Assembly: GCA_031119205.1 (NCBI GenBank)
Contig: JAVHYF010000006.1
Coordinates: 1-64,000, forward strand
Length of the DNA: 64,000 bases
Direction: 5' to 3'
DNA from: Moraxellaceae bacterium
Lineage (GTDB): Bacteria; Pseudomonadota; Gammaproteobacteria; Burkholderiales; Rhodocyclaceae
Position numbers and translations under genes: made by a program. The notes below the pieces were generated by a model that saw only the letters and a program-made list of their open reading frames with translations, did not search any database and had not been told where the DNA came from. Positions 39,534-47,970 of this stretch are shown piece by piece (position 1 is the stretch's first letter; every line of letters starts with the position of its first letter).

Positions 39534-39836
39534 GTGGCCGAGCACCTCTATATCTATTACCGCGTCGCTCCACCAGACGAGGCCGCAGCCCTGGCTGCGG
39601 TAACGGCGGTATTCGCCGGGATCGCTTCCGATTACGGCGTGCGCGGGCTGCTGCAACGCCGCCACGATGATCCGACCACCTGGATGGAGCTCTACAGCCC
39701 TGCCCCGCCAGGACTTGCCGACGCAGTGGCGCGTGCGGCCCTGAGCCATTTTGGCACGGCGCTCGCAAGCGAACGTCATGTCGAGCATTTCTGCGACATG
39801 ACCCTTCCCGCCCTGTCGGGCCAATCAGGCCACTGA
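39534..39836 (+). CDS. DUF4936 family protein
   Basis: 100 aa from a GTG 14 nt after ygfZ; an ATG start is not available. The sequence (YIYYRVAPPDEAAALAAV ... GIRGLLQRRHDDPTTWMELY-like, here GVRGLLQRRHDDPTTWMELYS) fits the DUF4936 family, small ferredoxin-fold-like cytoplasmic proteins found mostly in betaproteobacteria, with Tyr residues near the N-terminus and a C-terminal HVEHFCDM. Function is unknown; its place after ygfZ hints at a link to tetrahydrofolate or Fe-S work, but that is a guess. Confidence 0.8.
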   Translation: MAEHLYIYYRVAPPDEAAALAAVTAVFAGIASDYGVRGLLQRRHDDPTTWMELYSPAPPGLADAVARAALSHFGTALASERHVEHFCDMTLPALSGQSGH

Positions 39837-40011
39837 TTCAGACTGCCCGGGCACTATTGCACAGCAGCAGGTGCCCACCACAAGGGACAATGCCGCCCAC
39901 CAGAAGGCAGTCCGACCTCCGCAGGGAGGCCGGCAGCCGACGAGCGCGACTCAAGCCATCGATCCGATGGCCGATGATTGCGCCATAACCCACACAAAAG
40001 ACAAGAAGCCC

Positions 40012-40785
40012 ATGAACGCTTTGAAGGGCGCCGTCGCGGCGCTACTGACCTGTGCCTGCCTGGGTTCGACCGCCCATGCAGCACACCCCTGGATCGCCAT
40101 GCCCCCCAAGCTGGCACCCGAGGCCTACTTCAGCAACCTCAAGGACGGCCAGGAGATCGAAACCCCCTACGTGGTGAAGTTCGGTCTCACCGGCATCGGC
40201 ATTGCTGCCATCACCAAGCCCGTCAAGAAGACGGGTCATCACCACATGCTGGTCAACAATGACCTGCCGATGGATTTCACCAAACCCCTGCCCTTCAGCG
40301 ACAAGTACATCCACTTCGGCAAGGGGCAGATGGAGCAGGTATTCAACATGCCGCCGGGTGAATACACCCTGCGCCTGGTGTTCGCCGACCACCGCCACAT
40401 CCCGAATTTCGTCTACAGCCCGCCGGTGAAGATCAAGGTCTCGGCGCAGAAGACCATTGACCCGAAGACCCTGGTGAAACCGGGCGTGGACATCCTGCAG
40501 CCCGCGAGCGGAACCACGGTGCGTCCGCCTTTCCGTCTTGCCTTCCATGGCTCGGGACTGAACATCTCGCACACCGACATCACCGACCCGGGCGCGGGTC
40601 ACTTCCGCCTGCTGCTCGAGCGCGGCGGCAAGACCGAGACCTTCGACCTCACCAACGGCGATACCGAGGTCTGGCTCGCTCCGCCTTCGGGCGCGATGAC
40701 GGCGAAAGTCGAATACGTGGACAACGCCAGCGGCAAGGTGGTGCACACCTCGTCGAGCGTAGGCTTCAACGTCGGCAACCGCTGA
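40012..40785 (+). CDS. Secreted protein with two DUF4399-like domains
   Basis: 257 aa from the ATG at 40012; the frame is open further upstream, but this ATG gives a clean Sec signal (MNALKGAVAALLTCACLGSTAHA, cut before AHPW). The first DUF4399 domain (about 37-145) holds TGHHHMLVN and FADHRHIPN, whose His residues could bind a metal. The second (about 155-257) is a diverged copy with FRLAFHGSGLNIS and GAGHFRLLLERGG. Predicted periplasmic; function unknown. It has no coupled neighbours. A 19-bp inverted repeat follows. Confidence 0.8.
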   Translation: MNALKGAVAALLTCACLGSTAHAAHPWIAMPPKLAPEAYFSNLKDGQEIETPYVVKFGLTGIGIAAITKPVKKTGHHHMLVNNDLPMDFTKPLPFSDKYIHFGKGQMEQVFNMPPGEYTLRLVFADHRHIPNFVYSPPVKIKVSAQKTIDPKTLVKPGVDILQPASGTTVRPPFRLAFHGSGLNISHTDITDPGAGHFRLLLERGGKTETFDLTNGDTEVWLAPPSGAMTAKVEYVDNASGKVVHTSSSVGFNVGNR

Positions 40786-40802
40786 ACACGACGTTCTCGC
40801 CA

Positions 40803-40842
40803 GATATGAATAAGGGGCGCCGCGGCGCCCCTTATTCATATC
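40803..40842. terminator. Large perfect inverted repeat between the DUF4399 gene and parE
   Basis: The 40-nt stretch is fully self-complementary with a GC-rich centre GGGGCGCCGCGGCGCCCC and AT-rich arms (GATATGAATAA/TTATTCATATC). It lies 17 nt after one stop and 21 nt from the other and would form a hairpin for both converging transcripts. It lacks a long T run. Confidence 0.75.
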
Positions 40843-40863
40843 CGTACCACTGTCTGCAAACCC

Positions 40864-42831
40864 CTACAGGTCTGCCTCGACCAGGTTGCCCTTGGCCTCC
40901 ATCCAGGCCCGGCGACCGGATGCTTCGCCCTTGCCCATCAGCAGGTCGAACAGGCGGGTCGCCTCCTCCACTGCATCCAGCGTCACCGGCAGCACACGGC
41001 GGGTCGCCGGGTCCATGGCGGTTTCCTTCAGCTGCGCCGGCAGCATTTCGCCCAGACCCTTGAAGCGGCCGGTTTCAAGCTGCTCCTCGCGGTAGCCTTC
41101 CTTCAGCAGGCGGTCGCGGATCGCCGCCAGCTCGCCATCGTCCAGCGCGTAGAAACGGCGCGCCGGGCGCTTCTTGCCCTGGGCCGGCGCATCCACGCGA
41201 TACAGCGGCGGCAGCGCGACCCACACATGGCCGCTGTCGACCAGCTTCGGGAAGTGACGCAGGAACAAGGTCAGCAGCAGGGTCTGGATGTGCGAACCGT
41301 CTACATCCGCGTCGGCCATGATGATGATCTTGCCGTAGCGCAGGTTGGCGAGCACGGCATCCGCCGCATCCGGCGCATGCGGGTCGACCCCCAGCGCCAC
41401 CGAGATGTCGTGGATCTCGGCATTGGCGAACAGCCGGTTGGCGTCGATCTCCCAGGAGTTCTGCACCTTGCCGCGCAACGGCAGGATGGCCTGGGTCTCG
41501 CGGTCGCGCGCCAGCTTGGCGGAGCCGCCCGCGGAGTCGCCTTCCACGAGGTAGAGCTCGTTGTCGGCGATGTTCTCGCTCTCGCAATCCGACAGCTTGC
41601 CCGGCAGCACGGCCACGCCGCTGCTCTTGCGCTTCTCGACTTTCTGCGCGTCCTTTAGGCGCGACTGCGCCTGCTTGATGGCAATGTCGGCGATCGCCTT
41701 GCCGAACTCCACGTTCTGGTTCAGCCAGGCCTCGAAGGGATGCAGCAACATCGACGACACCAGCTTCACCGCTTCGCGCGAGTTCAGCTTTTCCTTCACC
41801 TGCCCCTGGAACTGCGGGTCGAGGATGCGCGCCGACAGCACGAAGCTCATCCTGCCGCATACGTCTTCCTGCTGCAGCTTGACGCCCTTGGGCAGCAGGC
41901 TGTGATGCTCGATGAAGTTCTTCACCGCCTCGAACACACCACCTCGCAGGCCGGACTCATGCGTGCCACCCGCGACGGTGGGAATCAGGTTCACATAGCT
42001 CTCGCTCACCTGCAGCCCGTCGAACCAGCCGAAGGCCCAGGCCGCACCCTCGCCTGGCGCATAGTCGGACTCCTCGTCCGCGTAAGCCTCGGCGGTATAG
42101 ATGGGCACCAGCGCCGGCACGCCCTCGGCCGCCTCGCGCAGGTAACCGGACAGGCCGTCCTGGTAACGCCACTCCTGGCGCGCGAAGCTGCCATCGGCCT
42201 GCTCCACGTCCAGCATCACCTTCACGCCCGGCAGCAGCACGGCCTTGGAACGCAGCAGGCGCTCCAGCTCGGCCATCGGCACCTTGGGCGAATCGAAGTA
42301 CTTGCCGTCCGGCCACACGCGCACGCGCGTCCCGGTAGCCTTGCCGGCAGCGCCGGCTTCCACCAGCTCACCGATCTCGCGACCGCCGTTGGCGAAGTGG
42401 ATCTGGTGGATCTTGCCCTCGCGCCGCACCTCGACCTCGACACGGGTCGACAGCGCCGTGGTCACCGCCACGCCGACGCCGTGCAGGCCGCCGGAGAAGG
42501 CATAGGCCGAGTTACCACTCTTCTTGTCGAACTTGCCCCCAGCGTGCAGCACCGTGTAAGCCAGCACCACTACCGGGATTTTCTCGACCGGGTGCGGCCC
42601 CACCGGAATACCGCGACCGTCGTCGGTCACCGAGACCGAACCATCGCGGAACACCGCCACGTGGATGTTCTTCGCGAAGCCGGCAAGCGCCTCGTCGGCC
42701 GCGTTGTCGATGACCTCCTGCACCATGTGGCAGGGCGAGTCGGTGCGGGTGTACATGCCGGGGCGTTCGCGCACCGGCTCCAGGCCCTTGAGGACCCGGA
42801 AGGAAGATTCGTCGTAGTTCTTTTGCGCCAT
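40864..42831 (-). CDS. parE: DNA topoisomerase IV subunit B
   Basis: 655 aa. ParE is the ATPase half of topoisomerase IV, which unlinks daughter chromosomes. It has a GHKL ATPase (VIDNAADEALAGF, TDDGRGIPVGPHP, GLHGVGVAVTTALS), a transducer domain, and a TOPRIM domain with EGDSAGGSAKLARDRETQAILPLRGK and ADADVDGSHI. Length and EGDSAGGSAK spacing fit ParE better than GyrB. parC is not adjacent. It diverges from the HD-GYP-like gene over a 350-nt gap. Confidence 0.94.
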   Translation of the reverse strand: MAQKNYDESSFRVLKGLEPVRERPGMYTRTDSPCHMVQEVIDNAADEALAGFAKNIHVAVFRDGSVSVTDDGRGIPVGPHPVEKIPVVVLAYTVLHAGGKFDKKSGNSAYAFSGGLHGVGVAVTTALSTRVEVEVRREGKIHQIHFANGGREIGELVEAGAAGKATGTRVRVWPDGKYFDSPKVPMAELERLLRSKAVLLPGVKVMLDVEQADGSFARQEWRYQDGLSGYLREAAEGVPALVPIYTAEAYADEESDYAPGEGAAWAFGWFDGLQVSESYVNLIPTVAGGTHESGLRGGVFEAVKNFIEHHSLLPKGVKLQQEDVCGRMSFVLSARILDPQFQGQVKEKLNSREAVKLVSSMLLHPFEAWLNQNVEFGKAIADIAIKQAQSRLKDAQKVEKRKSSGVAVLPGKLSDCESENIADNELYLVEGDSAGGSAKLARDRETQAILPLRGKVQNSWEIDANRLFANAEIHDISVALGVDPHAPDAADAVLANLRYGKIIIMADADVDGSHIQTLLLTLFLRHFPKLVDSGHVWVALPPLYRVDAPAQGKKRPARRFYALDDGELAAIRDRLLKEGYREEQLETGRFKGLGEMLPAQLKETAMDPATRRVLPVTLDAVEEATRLFDLLMGKGEASGRRAWMEAKGNLVEADL

Positions 42832-43181
42832 GGACGTCGGCTGGTGAGGTGTTGCGGAATGAGGCGGGATTGTCCCACAGCCTTCCCCTTGCCGGCATGG
42901 CGTACCCAGCCTCTAGTACGCGCGCCAGCGCCCGAACCGCCTTGCCTGGAGGCGCAAAACGGGGGAGCGCCGGTCATTTCTGGCCGCGCAAGAAAAGGTA
43001 AAAGCAACAAACAGATAGAAGAAAAAGATCAGCAACAAGAGCGTGAGATTTCCAGCAGTGAGGCCACGCAAGCTGGCGAGGCAGGACCTGCCGGTGCCTG
43101 CGGGAAGCTGCAATCTGCAAGACTGCGCAAACCGCGCCCGGGAACGCTCAAGTTCTGCGACGGCAGTTCGTTGATTGGCAG
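42832..43181. other. 350-nt divergent intergenic region, no gene seen
   Basis: Lies between the starts of parE (minus) and the HD-GYP-like gene (plus). It holds an A-rich plus-strand stretch (about 42990-43045, unusual for this GC-rich window), which could hold promoters for either gene. I found no well-placed -35/-10 pair, no sigma-54 or sigma-28 site, and no open frame with a ribosome site. Confidence 0.5.
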
Positions 43182-44330
43182 ATGAACCGGAAACCCGCGC
43201 CCCCGCGCCTGATCGAGGTCGACACCCCCCTGCCCTGGGATCTCTACGACACCCGCGGCAATCTGTTGCTGTGCGAGGGCTACAAGCTCAAGCGCGATTC
43301 CGAACGCGACGTCCTGCTGGCGCGTACCCCGCAGGTCGATGCGCACCTGCTGCCTGACGACGCACCTGCCGCCGCCGTCACGCCGCCGGCTCCCGGCACC
43401 GCAGCGCGGAAGCCGGAAATCCGCCACGACCCCTTCCGCCTGTGGCGCAGCATCGTCAGCGAACTTGAGGATCTACTGCGCAGCGTCCTGCAGCGCGAGG
43501 ACTTCACCCGCGACGCTCTCAACATCGCGCGCCTGGTGCAGACGCTCACGACCCACAGCGCCGACACGGCGCTGGCGGCCATCGTGCTCGCCGATCAGCG
43601 CCGCTACCCCATCGTGCACAGCCTGCATGTCGCGATCCTGTGCGAGCTGGTGGCCGCCCGCCTTGGCTGGGACGAGACGCGCCGCGACAGCCTCGGTTGC
43701 GCGGCGATCACCCAGAACCTCGCCATGCTCACGCTGCAGGCGCAGCTGTGCGTGCAGCGCACGGCGCCCACGCCGCAACAACGCCAGGCCATCGACCGTC
43801 ATCCGCAACTCGGCGAAGAGGTCCTGAAGCGCGCCGGCGTCACCGATGAAATCTGGCTGCGTGCGGTGCTGGAGCATCACGAGAAACCGGGCGGCGGTGG
43901 CTACCCGTACGGCATCGGCACGCCCAGCGAAGAGGCCCAGCTGATCCAGACCGCGGATGTCTTCTCGGCCAAGCTGAGTCCGCGCGCCGCTCGGGCACCG
44001 ATGGCACCGCAGGAAGCTGCCCGCTCGCTGTTTCTCGGCACGCAGAACGCCGAGAGCAATCCCTACGTGGCGGTGATGATCAAGGAGATCGGCATCTTCC
44101 CGCCCGGCACCTTCGTGCAGCTCGCCAACGGCGAGACGGCCATGGTCCTGCGCCGCGGCAGCACGGCCAGCACGCCTCACGTCATGAGCCTGCTGTCCGC
44201 GAGTGGAGTCCCCTTCGACCGTCCGGTCAGACGGGACACCGGCATCAAGACCTACGAAGTCGCCAGCGTGATGCCACGCGACAAACTGCAGATGCGCTTC
44301 AACATCGAAACGATGTGGCAGGTGAGCTGA
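43182..44330 (+). CDS. Degenerate HD-GYP-type protein, probably catalytically inactive
   Basis: 382 aa with no membrane helix. An N-terminal region (1-75) with a PilZ- or cap-like beta part (PWDLYDTRGNLLLCEGYKL) is followed by an HD-GYP-like core. Several signature residues are kept: His146/His149, His207 in IDRHPQLGEEV, HHEKPGGGGYP at 232-242 and Asp259 in TADVFSAKLSPR. The metal-binding HD dyad, expected in AALLHDIGKI, is replaced by Gln178-Asn179 (CAAITQNLAMLT). It is therefore probably not an active c-di-GMP phosphodiesterase but may bind a ligand or partner. It stands alone, between a 350-nt upstream region and a strong terminator. Confidence 0.75.
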   Translation: MNRKPAPPRLIEVDTPLPWDLYDTRGNLLLCEGYKLKRDSERDVLLARTPQVDAHLLPDDAPAAAVTPPAPGTAARKPEIRHDPFRLWRSIVSELEDLLRSVLQREDFTRDALNIARLVQTLTTHSADTALAAIVLADQRRYPIVHSLHVAILCELVAARLGWDETRRDSLGCAAITQNLAMLTLQAQLCVQRTAPTPQQRQAIDRHPQLGEEVLKRAGVTDEIWLRAVLEHHEKPGGGGYPYGIGTPSEEAQLIQTADVFSAKLSPRAARAPMAPQEAARSLFLGTQNAESNPYVAVMIKEIGIFPPGTFVQLANGETAMVLRRGSTASTPHVMSLLSASGVPFDRPVRRDTGIKTYEVASVMPRDKLQMRFNIETMWQVS

Positions 44331-44340
44331 GCGCTACACC

Positions 44341-44388
44341 GGAAAACACAAGGGCCATGTGCTGTTACACATGGCCCTTGTGTTTTCC
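44341..44388. terminator. Strong bidirectional terminator
   Basis: A perfect 21-bp stem with a 6-nt loop (CTGTTA), ending in GTTTTCC on either strand. It lies 10 nt after the HD-GYP-like gene and 17 nt from the stop of the converging secreted-protein gene. Confidence 0.85.
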
Positions 44389-44405
44389 GAAGCCTGTGGT
44401 TGGCA

Positions 44406-44990
44406 TCAACCCGCAGCAGGCGCCGACTGTGCAGTACCTGCGGGCTCATCCGCAGCGGGCGCAGCCGGGGCGGGCCCGAGAGGTCGGGACAACCACGCCA
44501 CCAGATCCTTGCTGAGGGTGTCCAGGCAGGTTTCCAGCATCGGGCAGGTGCCCGACACGGCCCCCATCATCGAACGCGTCGAACGGGCGAAGCTGCGCAT
44601 GCCGATCAGCTTGCCGCGCTCGAACAGATCGGCGCGGATGGTGACGGATTTCGTTCCGGACCAGCCGCCGCCACCCAGGCCGGACACACTGGTGATGCTG
44701 ATGCGCAGTACCTTGCCGTCTGCACTGGAAATATCGGCGGAGTCGGCCAACTCGTCACTGTCGGGATGGCTGGCCCGGATGCGTTCGCTGAACACGCGGC
44801 TGGCGTAGCTCTCCAGATTGCAGCTGGTACGCGCCGAGCCGACGATATGCACGTCGGGCGCGTACTTCACGGGCGTCACCAGCCGGAAAGACCCCGCGGC
44901 CTGCACAGGCATGCACAGGGCAGCGAGCAGCCAGCAAGCCAGCTGCCGGCGCCTCAGGACGTGGCTTCTTCCGGCGGTACCCACAGGCAT
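44406..44990 (-). CDS. Secreted protein of unknown function
   Basis: 194 aa with a Sec signal (RRRQLACWLLAALCMPVQA, cut near AAG). The mature part contains CNLESYASRVFSERIRASH and a Gly-rich loop SGLGGGGWSG before a strand-rich segment (KSVTIRADLFERGKLIGMRSF). The Cys-containing GTCPMLETCLDTLSKDLVAWL follows, with a Pro/Ala-rich tail. The predicted start lies 37 nt inside dnaQ, which is plausible for a coupled last gene. I do not recognise the family; it looks like a periplasmic protein conserved with dnaQ. Confidence 0.6.
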   Translation of the reverse strand: MPVGTAGRSHVLRRRQLACWLLAALCMPVQAAGSFRLVTPVKYAPDVHIVGSARTSCNLESYASRVFSERIRASHPDSDELADSADISSADGKVLRISITSVSGLGGGGWSGTKSVTIRADLFERGKLIGMRSFARSTRSMMGAVSGTCPMLETCLDTLSKDLVAWLSRPLGPAPAAPAADEPAGTAQSAPAAG

Positions 44991-45670
44991 TTGCCCTTGG
45001 TGGCCTTGAGGATTTCCTGCAGCACCACCTGGTGCGCAGCGCCCTCCTCCTCGCTGGCGCGCAGCACGCGCAGCGGCTTGCGCTCGCCCAGCGCCTGCAC
45101 GCTCACGGCCACGCCGGAAGCACCGTCATCCAGGCCAATGGTGAGGCTCTCCTGGCCGCGCGTCATGGCGAGGTAAACCTCGGCCAGCAGTTGCGCATCC
45201 AGCAAGGCGCCGTGCAGCTTGCGGTGCGCGTTGCTCACCCCGTAACGGTCGCACAGCGCATCCAGCGAGGCCTTCTTGCCGGGGAACATCTGCTTGGCCA
45301 CCTTCACGGTGTCCATGACCTGCGGGCAGAGCTCCGACAGGGACACGCGATCGATGCGTCCCTGCTCCATGTTCAGGAAGCCCATGTCGAAGCCGGCGTT
45401 GTGGATGATGAGCTCGGCACCTTCCACGAAAGTTTCGAACTCTGCCGCCTGGTCGCGGTACAGCGGCTTGTCGGCGAGGAACTCGTCGGACAGGCCGTGG
45501 ATGCGCGCCGAGTCGCCGACCTCGCGCTCGGGGTTCAGGTAGATGTGGTACGTCTTGCCGGTGAGGCGACGGTTGATCATCTCCACGCAGCCGATCTCGA
45601 CCACGCGGTCACCGCCACGGGGGTCCAGCCCCGTGGTTTCGGTGTCGAGGAATATCTGCCTGTCGCTCAT
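44954..45670 (-). CDS. dnaQ: DNA polymerase III epsilon subunit (3'-5' proofreading exonuclease)
   Basis: 238 aa from the ATG at 45670, giving MSDRQIFLDTETTGLDP; the frame is open 27 codons more without similarity. DEDDh exonuclease motifs are complete: Exo I DTETTGLDP, Exo II IIHNAGFDMGFLN, and Exo III-epsilon with HGALLDAQLLAEVYL. It removes mispaired bases during replication. A 55-residue C-terminal tail would bind the alpha subunit. tpiA lies 19 nt upstream, and rnhA, a common dnaQ partner, is not seen here. Confidence 0.95.
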   Translation of the reverse strand: MSDRQIFLDTETTGLDPRGGDRVVEIGCVEMINRRLTGKTYHIYLNPEREVGDSARIHGLSDEFLADKPLYRDQAAEFETFVEGAELIIHNAGFDMGFLNMEQGRIDRVSLSELCPQVMDTVKVAKQMFPGKKASLDALCDRYGVSNAHRKLHGALLDAQLLAEVYLAMTRGQESLTIGLDDGASGVAVSVQALGERKPLRVLRASEEEGAAHQVVLQEILKATKGKCLWVPPEEATS

Positions 45671-45689
45671 GCGCCGGTCGCCTGCAGCT

Positions 45690-46463
45690 TCAGGCCTTGC
45701 CGCTGGACAGTTCGACCGCAGCCTTGTAGATGCCGACGAACTCTTCGGCATTCAGGGCAGCAGAGCCGATCAGGCCACCGTCCACGTCCGGCATGGAGAA
45801 CAGGGTCTTGGCATTGGCCGCCTTCAGGCCACCGCCGTAGAGGATGGGCAGGTCCTGTGCGAAGGCCGCATCCCGCTGCGCGATGCGCTGGCGCAGGAAG
45901 GCGTGCTCGGTCTGCACGATTTCCGGCGTCGCGGCGATGCCGGTGCCGATGGCCCAGCGCGGTTCGTAGGCAATGATGATCTTGTCGTGCGCGGTGCGGA
46001 TGTAGCCGAAGGCCGCGTCCAGCTGGCGGGCCAGCACTTCCTGGGTGCGGCCGGCATCACGCTCCTCGGCCGTCTCACCCACGCAGATGATCGGGGTCAG
46101 GCCGGCATCGATGGCCGCCAGCGACTTGCGACCCATGAGGCCGTCATTCTCGTGCTGGTGATAGCGACGCTCGGAGTGGCCGATGATGACGAACTTGCAG
46201 CCCAGCTCCTTCAGCATCAGCGGCGAAGTCTCGCCGGTGTAGGCACCCTGCAGGTGGTCCGACGCGTTCTGCGCACCCAGTGCGATGCCGGTTTCATTCA
46301 GCAACTCGTCGAGCTGGAACACGTACGGGAATGCCGGGCACACCACCATGCCGACGCTTTCTGCGGGCTCGGGCAAACGGGCACGGATGCCTTCGATCAG
46401 CGCGCGATTGCTCGCCAGGTTGCCATGCATCTTCCAGTTGCCGACGATCCATTTCTTTCTCAT
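45690..46463 (-). CDS. tpiA: Triose-phosphate isomerase, atypical sequence
   Basis: 257 aa. It interconverts dihydroxyacetone phosphate and glyceraldehyde 3-phosphate. The catalytic residues are kept: Lys in VGNWKMHGN, His in VIIGHSERR, and Glu in AYEPRWAIGTG. Two signatures are unusual: Arg replaces Val in the loop-6 motif YEPVWAIGTG, and the phosphate-binding end reads LYGGGLKAANA instead of the common LYGGSVK. It lies between radA and dnaQ, not in front of secG-nuoA where betaproteobacterial tpiA normally is, so it may be a second copy. Confidence 0.88.
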   Translation of the reverse strand: MRKKWIVGNWKMHGNLASNRALIEGIRARLPEPAESVGMVVCPAFPYVFQLDELLNETGIALGAQNASDHLQGAYTGETSPLMLKELGCKFVIIGHSERRYHQHENDGLMGRKSLAAIDAGLTPIICVGETAEERDAGRTQEVLARQLDAAFGYIRTAHDKIIIAYEPRWAIGTGIAATPEIVQTEHAFLRQRIAQRDAAFAQDLPILYGGGLKAANAKTLFSMPDVDGGLIGSAALNAEEFVGIYKAAVELSSGKA

Positions 46464-46602
46464 AGCGGGGGTCCTTGCTGGATTTGAATGGAGGGAATGT
46501 GGGGCAATGCCTATGCCGGTTCGCGGGGAGGGTACTACAGACCTCCGGGCTTGCAGGGTTCGGGCTGTCCTGCTAGGACCGTCCCGACAGCGGCAGGCAG
46601 GC

Positions 46603-47970
46603 TCAGCGCTGCTGCAGCTCGCGCAAGGCCGTCAGGGCCTGTTCGATGCGGTCCACCGCCACGACTTCCATGCCGGCGATCTTCTGTTTGGGTGCGTTGG
46701 CGGTCGGGATGATGGCCTGCTCGAAACCCAGCTTGGCGGCCTCTTTCAATCGCTCCTGCCCGCGTGGTGCGGGACGGATCTCACCGGCCAGCCCGACCTC
46801 GCCGAACACCACCAGCTTGCGTGGCAGCGCGCGGCCATTGAGCGACGAGACGATGGCCAGACTTACCGCAAGGTCGGCCGCGGGCTCGCTGATCTTCACG
46901 CCGCCCACCGCGTTGATGAACACGTCCTGGTCGCTGCATACGATGCCGGCGTGCCTGTGCAGCACCGCCAGCAGCATGGCCAGGCGGTTCTGCTCCAGAC
47001 CCACGGTGAGCCGCCGCGGATTGCCATGGGAGCTATCCACCAGCGCCTGTATCTCCACCAGCAAGGGACGCGTGCCCTCCTGCGTCACCAGCACACAACT
47101 GCCCGGCACCGGCTGGCTGTGCTGCGACAGGAACAGCGCAGACGGATTGCTGACCCCACGCAGCCCCTTGTCGGTCATGGCGAACACGCCCAGCTCGTTC
47201 ACCGCGCCGAAGCGGTTCTTGAACGCCCGCACGAGACGGAAGCTGGAGTGGGTGTCGCCCTCGAAGTACAACACGGTGTCGACGATGTGCTCCAGCACGC
47301 GCGGGCCAGCCAGCGAACCGTCCTTGGTCACGTGGCCGACCAGCACCATTGCGCAGTTGTTGGCCTTGGCGTGACGGGTCAGTTGCGCCGCACATTCGCG
47401 CACCTGCGCCACGGAGCCGGGGGCCGACTGCAGCACTTCGGAATACAGCGTCTGGATGGAGTCGATGACAGCAATCGCCGGCTTCGTTTCGCGCAAGGTG
47501 GCGAGGATCTTCTCCAGCGAGATCTCCGCCAGCAGCGGCATGTCGGCCGCTTCCAGCTGCAGGCGATGGGCGCGCAGCGCAACCTGCTCGCCCGACTCTT
47601 CGCCGGTCACGTACAGCGCGGGCATGCGCGCGGACAACGTAGCCAGCGCCTGCAACAGCAAGGTGGACTTGCCTATGCCCGGGTCGCCACCGATCAGTAC
47701 CACCATGCCCGGCACCAGGCCACCACCCAGCACGCGGTCCAGCTCTTCGATGCCGGTGGGCTGGCGTGGCGCCTCCTGCGGTGCGATGTCAGCCAGCTTC
47801 TGCACCTTGCCGGAACCGGCAGCCAGGGCTGCGAAACGGCTGCCGGCGGCGGGCTCCGCCACGCTTTCCACCAGCGTGTTCCATTGCCCGCAGCCGGGGC
47901 ACTGGCCCTGCCACTTCGGCGATTGCGCACCGCACTCGGTGCAGGCATAGACCGTCTTCGTCTTCGCCAT
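46603..47970 (-). CDS. radA: DNA repair protein RadA (Sms)
   Basis: 455 aa. RadA is a RecA-like ATPase that speeds branch migration in recombination. It has an N-terminal four-Cys zinc finger (C10, C13, C24, C27), Walker A GGDPGIGKST near 94, the RadA-specific KNRFGAVNE, and a Lon-like C-terminal domain (VGGVKISEPAADLAVSLAIVSS). The start shares one base with the alr stop (TGATG), so it is coupled to alr. Confidence 0.96.
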   Translation of the reverse strand: MAKTKTVYACTECGAQSPKWQGQCPGCGQWNTLVESVAEPAAGSRFAALAAGSGKVQKLADIAPQEAPRQPTGIEELDRVLGGGLVPGMVVLIGGDPGIGKSTLLLQALATLSARMPALYVTGEESGEQVALRAHRLQLEAADMPLLAEISLEKILATLRETKPAIAVIDSIQTLYSEVLQSAPGSVAQVRECAAQLTRHAKANNCAMVLVGHVTKDGSLAGPRVLEHIVDTVLYFEGDTHSSFRLVRAFKNRFGAVNELGVFAMTDKGLRGVSNPSALFLSQHSQPVPGSCVLVTQEGTRPLLVEIQALVDSSHGNPRRLTVGLEQNRLAMLLAVLHRHAGIVCSDQDVFINAVGGVKISEPAADLAVSLAIVSSLNGRALPRKLVVFGEVGLAGEIRPAPRGQERLKEAAKLGFEQAIIPTANAPKQKIAGMEVVAVDRIEQALTALRELQQR

